NCBI RefSeq assembly: GCF_011392115.1
Contig: NZ_JAAJBT010000011.1
Location: 1-45,979, forward strand
Length of the DNA: 45,979 nucleotides
Source of the DNA: Flavobacterium difficile
GTDB taxonomy: Bacteria > Bacteroidota > Bacteroidia > Flavobacteriales > Flavobacteriaceae
Reading direction: 5' to 3'
Shown here: piece by piece, positions 14,807-22,821 of the stretch
Layout of the letters: every line of letters starts with the position of its first letter
Position numbering within the stretch: position 1 is the first letter of the stretch
Notes under the pieces: generated by a model
Told to the model about the DNA's origin: nothing
The model's database searches: none
What the model saw: the letters and a program-made list of their open reading frames with translations, nothing else
Position numbers and translations under genes: made by a program

Positions 14807-15076
14807 TTAGTTTAATTCGTTCACTTTTGCAACAAATTGATTTGCAGCAACTTCGAATTCTTCTTTAACTAATTTGTAATGTGCTTTTTTATTTTCAACA
14901 TTTTTTTGGTTTACTTTTACCATTAAAGCATCGAAAGTATCGTAAATATTTTCAACTAAAGCTTCAGATGATTCAGTTGGTTTTCCACCTGATGTCATTT
15001 CCCAAATGTATACTATGTTTAAGATATCTCCTAAAACGTAGTTTATTTCTTTTTTCAAGTTTTTAACGCTTGCCAT
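14807..15076 (-). CDS. Small conserved-looking hypothetical protein (89 aa)
   Basis: 89 residues, lysine- and glutamate-rich, predicted mostly helical, with no signal peptide, membrane segment or cysteine. I do not recognise a named family. It reads as a small cytoplasmic helical protein (KNLKKEINYVLGDILNIVYIW near the start, amphipathic helices after). It is supported as a real gene by a good promoter (TACTTTTG at 15103-15110 on the minus strand) 26 bases before the ATG and by low-bias but protein-like composition. The tRNA-Thr pair follows it. Confidence 0.7.
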   Translation of the reverse strand: MASVKNLKKEINYVLGDILNIVYIWEMTSGGKPTESSEALVENIYDTFDALMVKVNQKNVENKKAHYKLVKEEFEVAANQFVAKVNELN

Positions 15077-15102
15077 TTTTGTTATTTTTAAAAATTATGG
15101 TG

Positions 15103-15110
15103 CAAAAGTA
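15103..15110 (-). promoter_or_regulatory. -7 promoter element before the 89-aa gene
   Basis: TACTTTTG on the minus strand matches TAnnTTTG. Confidence 0.5.
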
Positions 15111-15134
15111 AACAATATATTGATACGCTGCTAA

Positions 15135-16094
15135 TTAAATTGTAATTTCCAACAGAGAAGTTTCGCCTATAATTTCAAATTCTTTTAATACGGCTGGAAT
15201 TAAAATAGTATCGCCTTTTTTAAAGTTTCCTTTAAAATTTTCGGAATTTAAAAGGAAACTTCCTTCTGTACACATAAATACAGTGAACGATTCCTTTTTC
15301 TTTTTCCATTGATACGTGCCTGAAATATCTAAAAGATTTGTTATAAAATATGGACAATCGACTAAATTCACGCTGTCGTTTGTTTTCTTGTTGTATTGAA
15401 TTTTGGTATTTGTTTCTTCGTAATTGATAGCGTCAACCGCCAAATCGTTATGCAATTCTCTTCCAGCTCCATTTGAATCTATTCTGTCCCAATCGTATAA
15501 TCGATAAGTGATGTCGCTAGTTTGTTGGATCTCAGCAATTAAAACTCCAGCGCCAATGGCATGAACTGTACCTGTTTCCAGAAAAAAAGTATCTCCTTTT
15601 TTTACAGTCGTTTCATTTAAAATAGTCAATAATGTTTTGTCTGCTAAATGGCTTAAGTAGTCTTGTTTGTTTGTTTTGCTTTTAAAACCAACTACTAATC
15701 TGGCATTAGTGTCAGCTTGCATTACATACCACATTTCTGTTTTGCCGAAAGAATTATGGCGTTGTTTAGCTAATTCGTCATTTGGATGTACTTGGATAGA
15801 TAAATCTTCTTTAGCGTCTAAGAATTTGAACAAAAGGGGAAAATCTAAACCAAATTTTTCAATAGATTTTTCTCCTAAAATTTCATTTGGAAATTTTTCT
15901 ATTAATTCGTTTAAATTTAAACCGGCAAATTCACCATTTGAAACTACACTAACATCGTTGGAAACTGTCGATAATTCCCAACTTTCTCCAATAGAATTTC
16001 CATCAAAAGATTTATTTAAATGTTCTTTCAATTTTGTTCCGCCCCAAATTCTTTCTTTAAAAATAGGTTCAAATGTTAGTGGATATAATTTCAT
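15135..16094 (-). CDS. manA: Mannose-6-phosphate isomerase, type I (short form)
   Basis: 319 residues, matching the short bacterial class I enzymes rather than the ~390-residue E. coli form. It interconverts mannose-6-phosphate and fructose-6-phosphate, feeding GDP-sugar and polysaccharide synthesis. Metal and active-site motifs in order are FKERIWGG (about 12-19), SIQVHPND (about 97-104), KTEMWYVM (about 115), GTVHAIGAGVLIAEIQQTSDITYRLYDWDR (about 174-203). The C-terminal part is a cupin-like domain (KGDTILIPA). The stop codon abuts the next gene: queD ends one base before this gene starts, so it is in one operon with idi and queD. Confidence 0.92.
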   Translation of the reverse strand: MKLYPLTFEPIFKERIWGGTKLKEHLNKSFDGNSIGESWELSTVSNDVSVVSNGEFAGLNLNELIEKFPNEILGEKSIEKFGLDFPLLFKFLDAKEDLSIQVHPNDELAKQRHNSFGKTEMWYVMQADTNARLVVGFKSKTNKQDYLSHLADKTLLTILNETTVKKGDTFFLETGTVHAIGAGVLIAEIQQTSDITYRLYDWDRIDSNGAGRELHNDLAVDAINYEETNTKIQYNKKTNDSVNLVDCPYFITNLLDISGTYQWKKKKESFTVFMCTEGSFLLNSENFKGNFKKGDTILIPAVLKEFEIIGETSLLEITI

Positions 16095-16505
16095 TTATTC
16101 TCCTTTATAGCTTACGAAGTTTCTTGGTGTTTCATATAAAACTACTTCTAAATCTAGATTAGTTTCAATATAAACTCTTAATTTTTGCCAAATTACAACA
16201 CAAATATTTTCTGCAGTTGGGTTTAAATTTTCAAAATCGGGAACATCTAAATTCAAATTCTTATGATCGAAAGCATTTTCAACATGTTCCTTTATCAAAT
16301 CGGATAGAATTTTAACATCCATCACAAAACCTGTTTCTTGATCGATTTCACCAGTAACACTAACTATTAACTCGTAGTTATGCCCATGATAATTTGGATT
16401 GTTGCATTTTCCGAAAATGGCATTGTTTTTTTCCATAGACCAATCTTTACGGTATAATCTATGTGCGGAATTAAAATGTGCTTTTCTGCTTACTGTTACT
16501 CTCAT
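16095..16505 (-). CDS. queD: 6-carboxy-5,6,7,8-tetrahydropterin synthase / 6-pyruvoyl-tetrahydropterin synthase family
   Basis: 136 residues, typical QueD length. The three zinc histidines are in FNSAHRL (His15) and NYHGHNY (about 39 and 41), and the active-site Cys is in FGKCNNP (about 34). Glutamates in AENICVVIW and LYETPRN complete the pterin site. The enzyme converts dihydroneopterin triphosphate to carboxytetrahydropterin in the queuosine/7-deazaguanine pathway. The biopterin-type activity is the alternative, and no other queuosine gene is in the window to decide. It lies between idi and manA with almost no spacing. Confidence 0.88.
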   Translation of the reverse strand: MRVTVSRKAHFNSAHRLYRKDWSMEKNNAIFGKCNNPNYHGHNYELIVSVTGEIDQETGFVMDVKILSDLIKEHVENAFDHKNLNLDVPDFENLNPTAENICVVIWQKLRVYIETNLDLEVVLYETPRNFVSYKGE

Positions 16506-16513
16506 ATATCAAT

Positions 16514-17038
16514 TTATAAATTTTCATCAAAATGATGATAAAATTCTTCAAAAATAATTTTAAACCATACGGTATACATGTCTGGATTTACAATCATGTC
16601 GTTTTTAACATCTTCAATTTTCATCCATTTCCAACTTTCTACTTCTTCTGGGTTAATTTTGGGAACATCATTGTAATAGCCTATCATTACATGGTCTAAT
16701 TCGTGTTCGGTTAAACCATTGTCAAAAGGTGCTTTGTAAATAAAATGAAACATTTCTTTTAACTCTGTTTCAAAGCCCATTTCTTCTCGAAGGCGTCTTG
16801 TTCCAGCTTGAATATTGGTTTCGTTTTCTCGTTGGTGGCTACAGCAAGTATTGGTCCATAGTAAAGGAGAATGGTATTTATGATGTGCGCGTTGTTGCAA
16901 CATCAGTTCTTTTTTATCATTCAAAATAAAAACAGAAAACGCTCTATGTAAAACCGCTTTTTCATGGGCTTCTAGTTTGTTCATTAACCCAATTGGATTG
17001 TCGTTTCTATCCACTAAAATAACTTTTTCTTCTACCAC
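16514..17038 (-). CDS. idi: Isopentenyl-diphosphate delta-isomerase, type I
   Basis: 174 residues from a GTG at 17036-17038. A longer open frame reaches 17089 but its first residues (MPIKIFFFVNL) are unlike the family, and a promoter element lies inside it. The Nudix-fold enzyme interconverts IPP and DMAPP for isoprenoids. Motifs are HRAFSVFI (about 30), LLWTNTCCSHQRENE (about 57-71, catalytic Cys and metal His) and RRLREEMGFE (Nudix-like box, Glu). ELDHVMIGYY follows. It is the first gene of the idi-queD-manA operon. Confidence 0.9.
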   Translation of the reverse strand: MVEEKVILVDRNDNPIGLMNKLEAHEKAVLHRAFSVFILNDKKELMLQQRAHHKYHSPLLWTNTCCSHQRENETNIQAGTRRLREEMGFETELKEMFHFIYKAPFDNGLTEHELDHVMIGYYNDVPKINPEEVESWKWMKIEDVKNDMIVNPDMYTVWFKIIFEEFYHHFDENL

Positions 17039-17056
17039 TCTGGAAAATTTAGATGT

Positions 17057-17090
17057 CAAATTTACAAAAAAAAATATTTTTATCGGCAAA
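17057..17090 (-). promoter_or_regulatory. Promoter of idi-queD-manA
   Basis: On the minus strand TTTG about 22 bases before TAAATTTG (17057-17064). This places transcription start just upstream of the GTG at 17038 and argues against the longer reading frame. Confidence 0.55.
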
Positions 17091-17190
17091 GATATAACGA
17101 AATAAAGACTTTAACGCAATGTTAATAAAATTGGGTTGGTTATACCATAAATAATTGTATTTTTACGCTTCGAAAATTTTAAAAGAAAAA

Positions 17191-17958
17191 ATGGGTAAAA
17201 TCATTGCAATTGCCAATCAAAAGGGTGGTGTAGGAAAAACAACAACTTCTATAAATCTTGCCGCAGCATTGGGAGTTTTAGAGAAAAAAGTTTTATTAAT
17301 TGATGCAGATCCACAAGCTAATGCTAGTTCAGGATTAGGAATTGATGTGGAAAGTGTAGAAATTGGTACGTATCAAATTTTAGAACATAGTAACAAACCT
17401 GAAGAATCTGTTGTTGTGACTTCAGCGCCAAACGTGTGGTTAATTCCAGCGCATATTGACTTAGTTGCCATCGAAATTGAATTGGTGGATAAGGAAAATA
17501 GAGAATATATGCTGAAACAAGCATTGTCTGAAATTAAAGAACAATACGATTATATAATTATAGATTGTGCACCGTCTTTAGGTTTATTAACTTTAAATGC
17601 ATTAACGGCTGCCGACAGTGTAGTTATTCCGATTCAGTGTGAATATTTTGCGTTAGAAGGTTTAGGTAAATTGTTAAACACTATCAAAAGTGTGCAAAAA
17701 ATACACAATCCAAGTTTAGATATTGAAGGGTTGCTTTTAACCATGTACGATTCTCGTTTACGTTTATCCAACCAAGTGGTAGAAGAAGTTCAAAAACATT
17801 TTAACAACATGGTGTTTTCAACTATTATTCAAAGAAATATCAAATTAAGTGAAGCGCCAAGTTTTGGAGAAAGCATCATTAATTATGATGCAACCAGTAA
17901 AGGAGCAACGAATTACATCAATTTAGCGGAAGAAATTATCAAGAAAAACACTATATAA
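17191..17958 (+). CDS. parA: ParA/Soj chromosome-partitioning ATPase
   Basis: 255 residues from the ATG at 17191 (MGKIIAIANQ); an upstream in-frame start at 17155 adds residues unlike the family. Deviant Walker A KGGVGKTT (11-18), Walker A' LLIDADPQANASSG (about 38-51) and Walker B YDYIIIDCAPSLG (about 116-128) are all present. ParA binds DNA and ATP and moves ParB-parS complexes to segregate the chromosome. Its stop overlaps the parB start (TAATG). I saw no obvious parS site close by. Confidence 0.94.
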   Translation: MGKIIAIANQKGGVGKTTTSINLAAALGVLEKKVLLIDADPQANASSGLGIDVESVEIGTYQILEHSNKPEESVVVTSAPNVWLIPAHIDLVAIEIELVDKENREYMLKQALSEIKEQYDYIIIDCAPSLGLLTLNALTAADSVVIPIQCEYFALEGLGKLLNTIKSVQKIHNPSLDIEGLLLTMYDSRLRLSNQVVEEVQKHFNNMVFSTIIQRNIKLSEAPSFGESIINYDATSKGATNYINLAEEIIKKNTI

Positions 17959-18857
17959 TGACAAAAGCAGTAAAAAAACCTGTATTAGGAAGAGGTTTAT
18001 CAGCACTTTTAAGTGATCCATCAAATGATATTAAGTCGGTGGAAGATAAAGGTGCAGATAAAGTTGTAGGAAGTATCGTTGAACTTGATATTAATTTTAT
18101 TGAAATTAATCCGTTTCAACCTAGAACAAATTTCAATGAAGAAACCTTACAAGAATTAGCCAAATCTATTCAAGAAGTTGGGGTTATTCAACCCATCACT
18201 GTCAGAAAATTAGAATTTAATAAATACCAATTAATTTCTGGTGAACGAAGATTGCGTGCTTCAAAATTATTGGGTCTTACAACTATACCCGCTTACATTA
18301 GACTAGCAAACGATAATGAATCGTTAATTATGGCTTTGGTTGAAAACATTCAACGCCACGATTTAGATCCTATTGAAGTAGCCCTTTCTTATCAACGTTT
18401 AATTGAAGAAGTTAATTTAACTCAAGAAGAAATGAGTGAGCGTGTAGGAAAAAAACGCTCAACGATTACCAATTACTTACGTTTGTTAAAATTAGATCCG
18501 ATTATTCAAACAGGAATGCGAGATGGTTTCATTTCTATGGGACACGGAAGAGCTCTTATTAATATAGAAGATCAGGACGCGCAAAGTGATATTTACCATA
18601 CTGTGGTTACTCAAAATTTATCTGTAAGAGATACGGAAGCTTTGGTAAAAAAATACCAAGAAGGCTTAAAACCAAAAACTGGAAAACCGGTTGCTACAAA
18701 ATCATTTGAAATTGCGAGCGAGCAAAAGAAAACATTTGCTGACTTTTTTGGAGCAAAGGTTGATGTTAGTGTTGCGGCAAATGGTAAAGGAAAAATTTCT
18801 ATTCCTTTTCATTCGGAAGAAGACTTTAATAGAATTATGAAACTAATTAATAACTAG
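17958..18857 (+). CDS. parB: ParB/Spo0J chromosome-partitioning protein
   Basis: 299 residues. The N-terminal CTPase/sliding-clamp domain shows NPFQPRTNF (about 51-59), GVIQPITVR and the GERRLRA motif (about 95-101). The helix-turn-helix parS-binding domain follows with ENIQRHDLDPIEVALSY (about 121-137) and MSERVGKKRSTITNYLRLL (about 156-174). The C-terminus holds a short dimerisation segment. Overlap by one base with parA and by one base with the next gene (TAGTG) makes a tightly coupled operon. Confidence 0.94.
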   Translation: MTKAVKKPVLGRGLSALLSDPSNDIKSVEDKGADKVVGSIVELDINFIEINPFQPRTNFNEETLQELAKSIQEVGVIQPITVRKLEFNKYQLISGERRLRASKLLGLTTIPAYIRLANDNESLIMALVENIQRHDLDPIEVALSYQRLIEEVNLTQEEMSERVGKKRSTITNYLRLLKLDPIIQTGMRDGFISMGHGRALINIEDQDAQSDIYHTVVTQNLSVRDTEALVKKYQEGLKPKTGKPVATKSFEIASEQKKTFADFFGAKVDVSVAANGKGKISIPFHSEEDFNRIMKLINN

Positions 18858-19423
18858 TGAAGCAACTTCTGTACATATTTATTTTTCTTTTTTTAACTAC
18901 TCAATTTTCGGTAGCTCAAAATAAAGAAATGAAAATTGAAACAAAAGAAACTGTTAAGGGCGACATCAATCCGTTATCGCCTGCTAAAGCCGCTTTCTAT
19001 TCTGCTATTTTACCCGGTTTAGGACAAGCATACAATAAAAAATATTGGAAAATTCCTGTAGTATATGCTGCAATTGGTACTGGTGTTTATTTTACCATAG
19101 ATAACAATAAAAAGTACAATCAATTTAGAAATGAATATAAAAAAAGGCTAAATAATGGTGGTTTGATTGATACATCTGACCCTACATATGGTAGATTAAG
19201 TACAGAAAGTGTTATTAGAGGTCAGCGTTTTTATCAAAAAAACAGAGATTTATCCGTACTTATTACCGCTGGTTTATACATACTAAACATTGTTGATGCT
19301 AACGTAGACGCACACTTACTACAATTTAATGTGAATGATGATTTGTCTTTGAAGCCAGATTTACAAACCAATCCTTATACTTTTAAACAAGATTTTGCAT
19401 TTACCTTAACCTATCAATTTTAA
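18857..19423 (+). CDS. DUF5683 domain membrane/exported protein
   Basis: 188 residues, starting with GTG overlapping the parB stop codon (TAGTG). A signal peptide (MKQLLYIFIFLFLTTQFSVAQ) is followed by SPAKAAFYSAILPGLGQAYNKKYWKIP (about 38-64), the core of DUF5683, with hydrophobic segments at about 66-78 and 128-140. Function is unknown. In Flavobacteriia this gene regularly sits between parB and dapB, so a role linked to cell envelope or division is possible but not shown. Confidence 0.85.
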   Translation: MKQLLYIFIFLFLTTQFSVAQNKEMKIETKETVKGDINPLSPAKAAFYSAILPGLGQAYNKKYWKIPVVYAAIGTGVYFTIDNNKKYNQFRNEYKKRLNNGGLIDTSDPTYGRLSTESVIRGQRFYQKNRDLSVLITAGLYILNIVDANVDAHLLQFNVNDDLSLKPDLQTNPYTFKQDFAFTLTYQF

Positions 19424-19480
19424 CATTGTTTTAGGTAACAATAACTTCAAAACAACAACTTATAGCATAATTATCTAGAA

Positions 19481-20179
19481 ATGAAAATAGCATTATTAGG
19501 GTACGGAAAGATGGGAAAAGCAATTGAAAAGATTGCTTTAGAACGTGGTCATGAAATTGTTTTAAGAAAAAGAAGTGTTGACAATTTTGATGGCTTATTA
19601 GATGCCGATGTGGCTATCGAATTTAGCGTGCCAAGTAGTGCCATAAATCATATTTCAGAGTGCTTGAATCATACAATTCCTGTAATTTCAGGGACAACTG
19701 GTTGGTTGGAAAACTACGAGGACATGGTAAAGTTATGTCAAGATAAAAGCGGAAGTTTTATTTATGCTTCTAATTTTAGTTTAGGTGTCAATATTTTTTT
19801 CGAATTGAATGAATATTTAGCTAAAATGATGAAAAATCTTTCTGATTATAAAGTATCTATGGAAGAAATTCATCATACACAAAAATTAGATGCGCCTAGT
19901 GGTACAGCTATCAGTTTGGCAGAAGGCATTATTAAAAATACAGCATACACGAATTGGATTCTTGAAAATCCATCCGAAAAAGAAATTCATATTAACGCCA
20001 AAAGAATAGAAAATATTCCTGGTACACATTCAGTTTATTACGACAGTAAAGTAGATCAAATTGAGATTAAGCATACGGCTCATAGCAGAGAAGGTTTTGC
20101 CCTTGGTTCTGTGATAGCGGCAGAATGGATACAAGGAAAAAAAGGCATATTTACAATGAAAGACGTTTTAGGAATATAA
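19481..20179 (+). CDS. dapB: 4-hydroxy-tetrahydrodipicolinate reductase
   Basis: 232 residues, slightly shorter than the E. coli enzyme as usual for Bacteroidota. It reduces the dihydrodipicolinate precursor with NAD(P)H in lysine and diaminopimelate synthesis. The nucleotide-binding GYGKMGKAI is at 7-15, SGTTGWL at about 71, and ASNFSLGVNIFFELN at about 89-103. The catalytic segment EEIHHTQKLDAPSGTA lies at about 127-142, and HSREGFALGS is near the C-terminus. It is fourth in the parA operon. Confidence 0.94.
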   Translation: MKIALLGYGKMGKAIEKIALERGHEIVLRKRSVDNFDGLLDADVAIEFSVPSSAINHISECLNHTIPVISGTTGWLENYEDMVKLCQDKSGSFIYASNFSLGVNIFFELNEYLAKMMKNLSDYKVSMEEIHHTQKLDAPSGTAISLAEGIIKNTAYTNWILENPSEKEIHINAKRIENIPGTHSVYYDSKVDQIEIKHTAHSREGFALGSVIAAEWIQGKKGIFTMKDVLGI

Positions 20180-20220
20180 AGAGCCAAGTAAAAAGTAAAA
20201 AGAAATAAGTAAAAAATAAG
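20179..20220 (+). repeat. GAGCCAAGTAAAAAG-type intergenic repeat
   Basis: Directly after the dapB stop: GAGCCAAG followed by iterations of GTAAAAA. The same words occur after trmH (33405-33440) and as six tandem copies at 39116-39199. Confidence 0.5.
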
Positions 20221-20260
20221 AGGATTTGAAAATTGACTCATTCCTCATAATAATAAAAAT

Positions 20261-22030
20261 ATGGAAATCACATCTTGGATTATAACAACATTAGCAATCA
20301 GTACATTACATGCTATTTGTACTTGGAAATTATATGTAAAAGCTGGTAGAAAAGCATGGGAGGCATTTATTCCAGTATACAATGGAATAGTATTGATGCA
20401 AATTATAAACCGCCCAAAATGGTGGATTTTTTTACTGTTTTTACCTGTAATTAACTTATTAATTTTACCAGTAATTTGGATTGAAACGTTACGTACTTTC
20501 GGGAAGAAAACTACAGCAGATATGTGGCTTGGTGTTATTTCTTTCGGAATATATATCGGATACGTAAATTACACGCAAGACGTTTCTTACGAAGCAAAAC
20601 GTGATACCAAACCTGCTACTAAGGCTCTAGATACTTTAGGTTCACTAACTTTTGCATTAATTGTTGCAACCTTTGTGCATACTTACTTCATTCAACCTTT
20701 TGTAATTCCAACTTCTTCATTAGAAAAAACTCTTTTAGTGGGTGATTTCTTGTTTGTCAGTAAATTTCATTATGGCGCTAGAACTCCAATGACTCCAATT
20801 GCAGCGCCAATGGTTCACGATTCTATTCCTTTAGTCAAGAGTAAATCATATGTATCAAAGCCGCAGTTACCTTATTTTAGATTTCCTGCTTTACAGAATA
20901 TTGAGAGAAACGATATTGTTGTTTTTAATTGGCCGATTGATACGGTTAGAATGTTTAGAGAAAATTCATTTGAAAAACAATATAAGCCTATTGATAAAAA
21001 ATCAAATTACGTAAAACGTTGCGTTGGTATCCCAGGCGATAATATTGAAATTAAGAATAGCGATTTATATGTAAATGGTAAATTAGTTAGTTTACCAAGT
21101 AGATCTAAAGTTCAGTTTTCTTATAAAGTTAAATTTAAAAAAGATGCACAATTCGATATTAATCAATTGCTTCAAGATTTAAGTTCCACAGATAGTTATC
21201 TAATTGATGCCGATACTACTTATATCATTAATTCATTAACTAATGATAATGTTGCTAAATTGAAAAATTCTGGTTTAGTTGAAAAAATAGAAAAAAACCT
21301 TAGTGTTAATGATAAGGATAAAGATTATATTTTAACCATTGATACATCAAAAGATTGTTCAGATGTAGAAAATGCACTTAATAATTTATATCAAAATCGT
21401 GGCGGTGTAAAGTATAATAAAGATGAAGGTAGGGCAGTTGTATATCGAATTAATAATGAAATTTTAAATGCTTTTAAACAGTTTAAATCAGTAAAAAAAG
21501 CAGAGCCTATTTATGAGATTTTTCCAAATAGTAAAGAATATGCAAATTGGAACGTTGATAATATGGGTAGTGTAAAAATTCCTCAAGCTGGACAAACAGT
21601 TAGTTTAGATTTAAAAACACTTCCTTTTTATAAAATGGTAATTTCAGATTATGAAAATCATAAACTAGAAGTAATTGGGAATACTATTAAAATCGATGGT
21701 AAAGTAGCAACATCTTACACATTTGAAAAAGATTATTATTGGATGATGGGAGACAATCGTCATAACTCTGAAGATTCAAGATATTGGGGATTTGTACCAG
21801 CAGATCATATTGTTGGAAAACCAATTTTTATTTGGATGAGTTTTGACATAGATAATGTGTTCCATAAAAATTTCTTAGACCGTTTTAGAACAGAACGTTT
21901 TTTTACAACAGTAAGTGGAGAAGGAGAACCTCAATCGTATTTTAAATATTTTCTAATCCTTTTGGGTGCTTATTTCGTTTGGGATTGGTATAAAGGTAAG
22001 CAAAAGAAAAAAGAAGCAGATTTACTTTAA
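20261..22030 (+). CDS. lepB: Signal peptidase I, enlarged Bacteroidota form
   Basis: 589 residues, well above the ~325 of E. coli LepB. Three N-terminal membrane helices (about 5-25, 45-75, 85-105) are followed by a fourth at about 125-147. The Ser/Lys dyad is visible: Ser153 in VIPTSSLEKTLLVGD and Lys252 in NYVKRCVGIPGDNIE. The C-terminal box MGDNRHNSEDSRYWG is at 496-510, followed by a last hydrophobic segment near 560-577. An insert of about 220 residues between the Lys motif and the last box is Lys/Asp/Asn-rich. It cleaves signal peptides at the periplasmic face. Confidence 0.93.
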   Translation: MEITSWIITTLAISTLHAICTWKLYVKAGRKAWEAFIPVYNGIVLMQIINRPKWWIFLLFLPVINLLILPVIWIETLRTFGKKTTADMWLGVISFGIYIGYVNYTQDVSYEAKRDTKPATKALDTLGSLTFALIVATFVHTYFIQPFVIPTSSLEKTLLVGDFLFVSKFHYGARTPMTPIAAPMVHDSIPLVKSKSYVSKPQLPYFRFPALQNIERNDIVVFNWPIDTVRMFRENSFEKQYKPIDKKSNYVKRCVGIPGDNIEIKNSDLYVNGKLVSLPSRSKVQFSYKVKFKKDAQFDINQLLQDLSSTDSYLIDADTTYIINSLTNDNVAKLKNSGLVEKIEKNLSVNDKDKDYILTIDTSKDCSDVENALNNLYQNRGGVKYNKDEGRAVVYRINNEILNAFKQFKSVKKAEPIYEIFPNSKEYANWNVDNMGSVKIPQAGQTVSLDLKTLPFYKMVISDYENHKLEVIGNTIKIDGKVATSYTFEKDYYWMMGDNRHNSEDSRYWGFVPADHIVGKPIFIWMSFDIDNVFHKNFLDRFRTERFFTTVSGEGEPQSYFKYFLILLGAYFVWDWYKGKQKKKEADLL

Positions 22031-22083
22031 ATATGTTAAGAGTTGTAATTAAGTTTGCAACTCTTTTTAATTACATCGATATT

Positions 22084-22701
22084 ATGAATCAGAATGATAT
22101 ATTAATTTATCCCACTTATTTTCCGTCTATTAGTCATTATGTGGCTATGATACAGGCAAAATCGGTTACTTTTGAAATAGAAGATACTTTTCAAAAACAG
22201 ACAAATAGAAATCGAATGTATATTTATAGTTCTAATGGAATTCAAATGTTGAACATTTCTGTTAAACATGAGGCTGGAAATTGTCGGTTTAAAGATGTTA
22301 AAATAGATAATCAATACAATTGGCAGAAAAACCATTTAAAGTCTTTAGAAGCCGCTTACAAAAATTCTCCTTTTTTTGATTATTTTGTAGATGATTTACA
22401 AACCTTGTTCGAAAAGAAACACGAATTTATGTTGGATTTAAATTTTGAGGTTTTTGAATTTGTAAATGAAGCTTTAGGCATTTCCATTCCATTTGAAAAA
22501 ACAACAGAATATTTTCACCAAGTATCTGATAAAACGGATTTTCGCTATTTAGTTAATGGCAAAAAAGATACTACACAAATAGAGCCCTATACTCAAGTTT
22601 TCGATGATAAACACGGTTTCATTAATAATTTATCCATTTTAGATCTGTTGTTCAATGAAGGAAGATATGCTGTGGATTATCTGAAAAATCAACATTTGTA
22701 A
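22084..22701 (+). CDS. WbqC-like family protein
   Basis: 205 residues from the ATG at 22084 (MNQNDILIYPTYFPS). An in-frame start at 22033 exists, but the typical family start is the hydrophobic strand before YPTYFPSI. WbqC-like features are the YFPSISHYVAMIQA start, WQKNHLKSLEAAYKNSPFFDYF (about 80-101) and the C-terminal LFNEG. The family is found near polysaccharide or cell-envelope genes, and the biochemical activity is not firmly known. Last gene of the parA cluster; a terminator follows. Confidence 0.85.
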   Translation: MNQNDILIYPTYFPSISHYVAMIQAKSVTFEIEDTFQKQTNRNRMYIYSSNGIQMLNISVKHEAGNCRFKDVKIDNQYNWQKNHLKSLEAAYKNSPFFDYFVDDLQTLFEKKHEFMLDLNFEVFEFVNEALGISIPFEKTTEYFHQVSDKTDFRYLVNGKKDTTQIEPYTQVFDDKHGFINNLSILDLLFNEGRYAVDYLKNQHL

Positions 22702-22773
22702 TTGATAGTCACTGACTCATTAAATTTTAAACAGTAATATTTGAATATTTATATCCTGAATATAATTCTAATA

Positions 22774-22804
22774 AAAAATGCCCTGAAGAATCAGGGCATT
22801 TTTA
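22774..22804. terminator. Bidirectional terminator between wbqC-like gene and secDF
   Basis: Perfect stem AAATGCCCTGA (22776-22786) / TCAGGGCATTT (22791-22801) with loop AGAA, A run before and T run after. Confidence 0.85.
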
Positions 22805-22821
22805 TATAGTTATAACGAAAC

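Noticed and set aside
15667..16110. 147-codon open frame opposite manA
   Set aside because: Antisense to a well-supported mannose-6-phosphate isomerase, no recognisable motif.
17155..17190. Upstream start for parA
   Set aside because: The added residues do not resemble the family. The ATG at 17191 gives the usual MGKIIAIANQKGGVGK start.
22033..22083. Upstream start for the WbqC-like gene
   Set aside because: The extra residues are not family-like; the ATG at 22084 fits better, though the longer form cannot be excluded.
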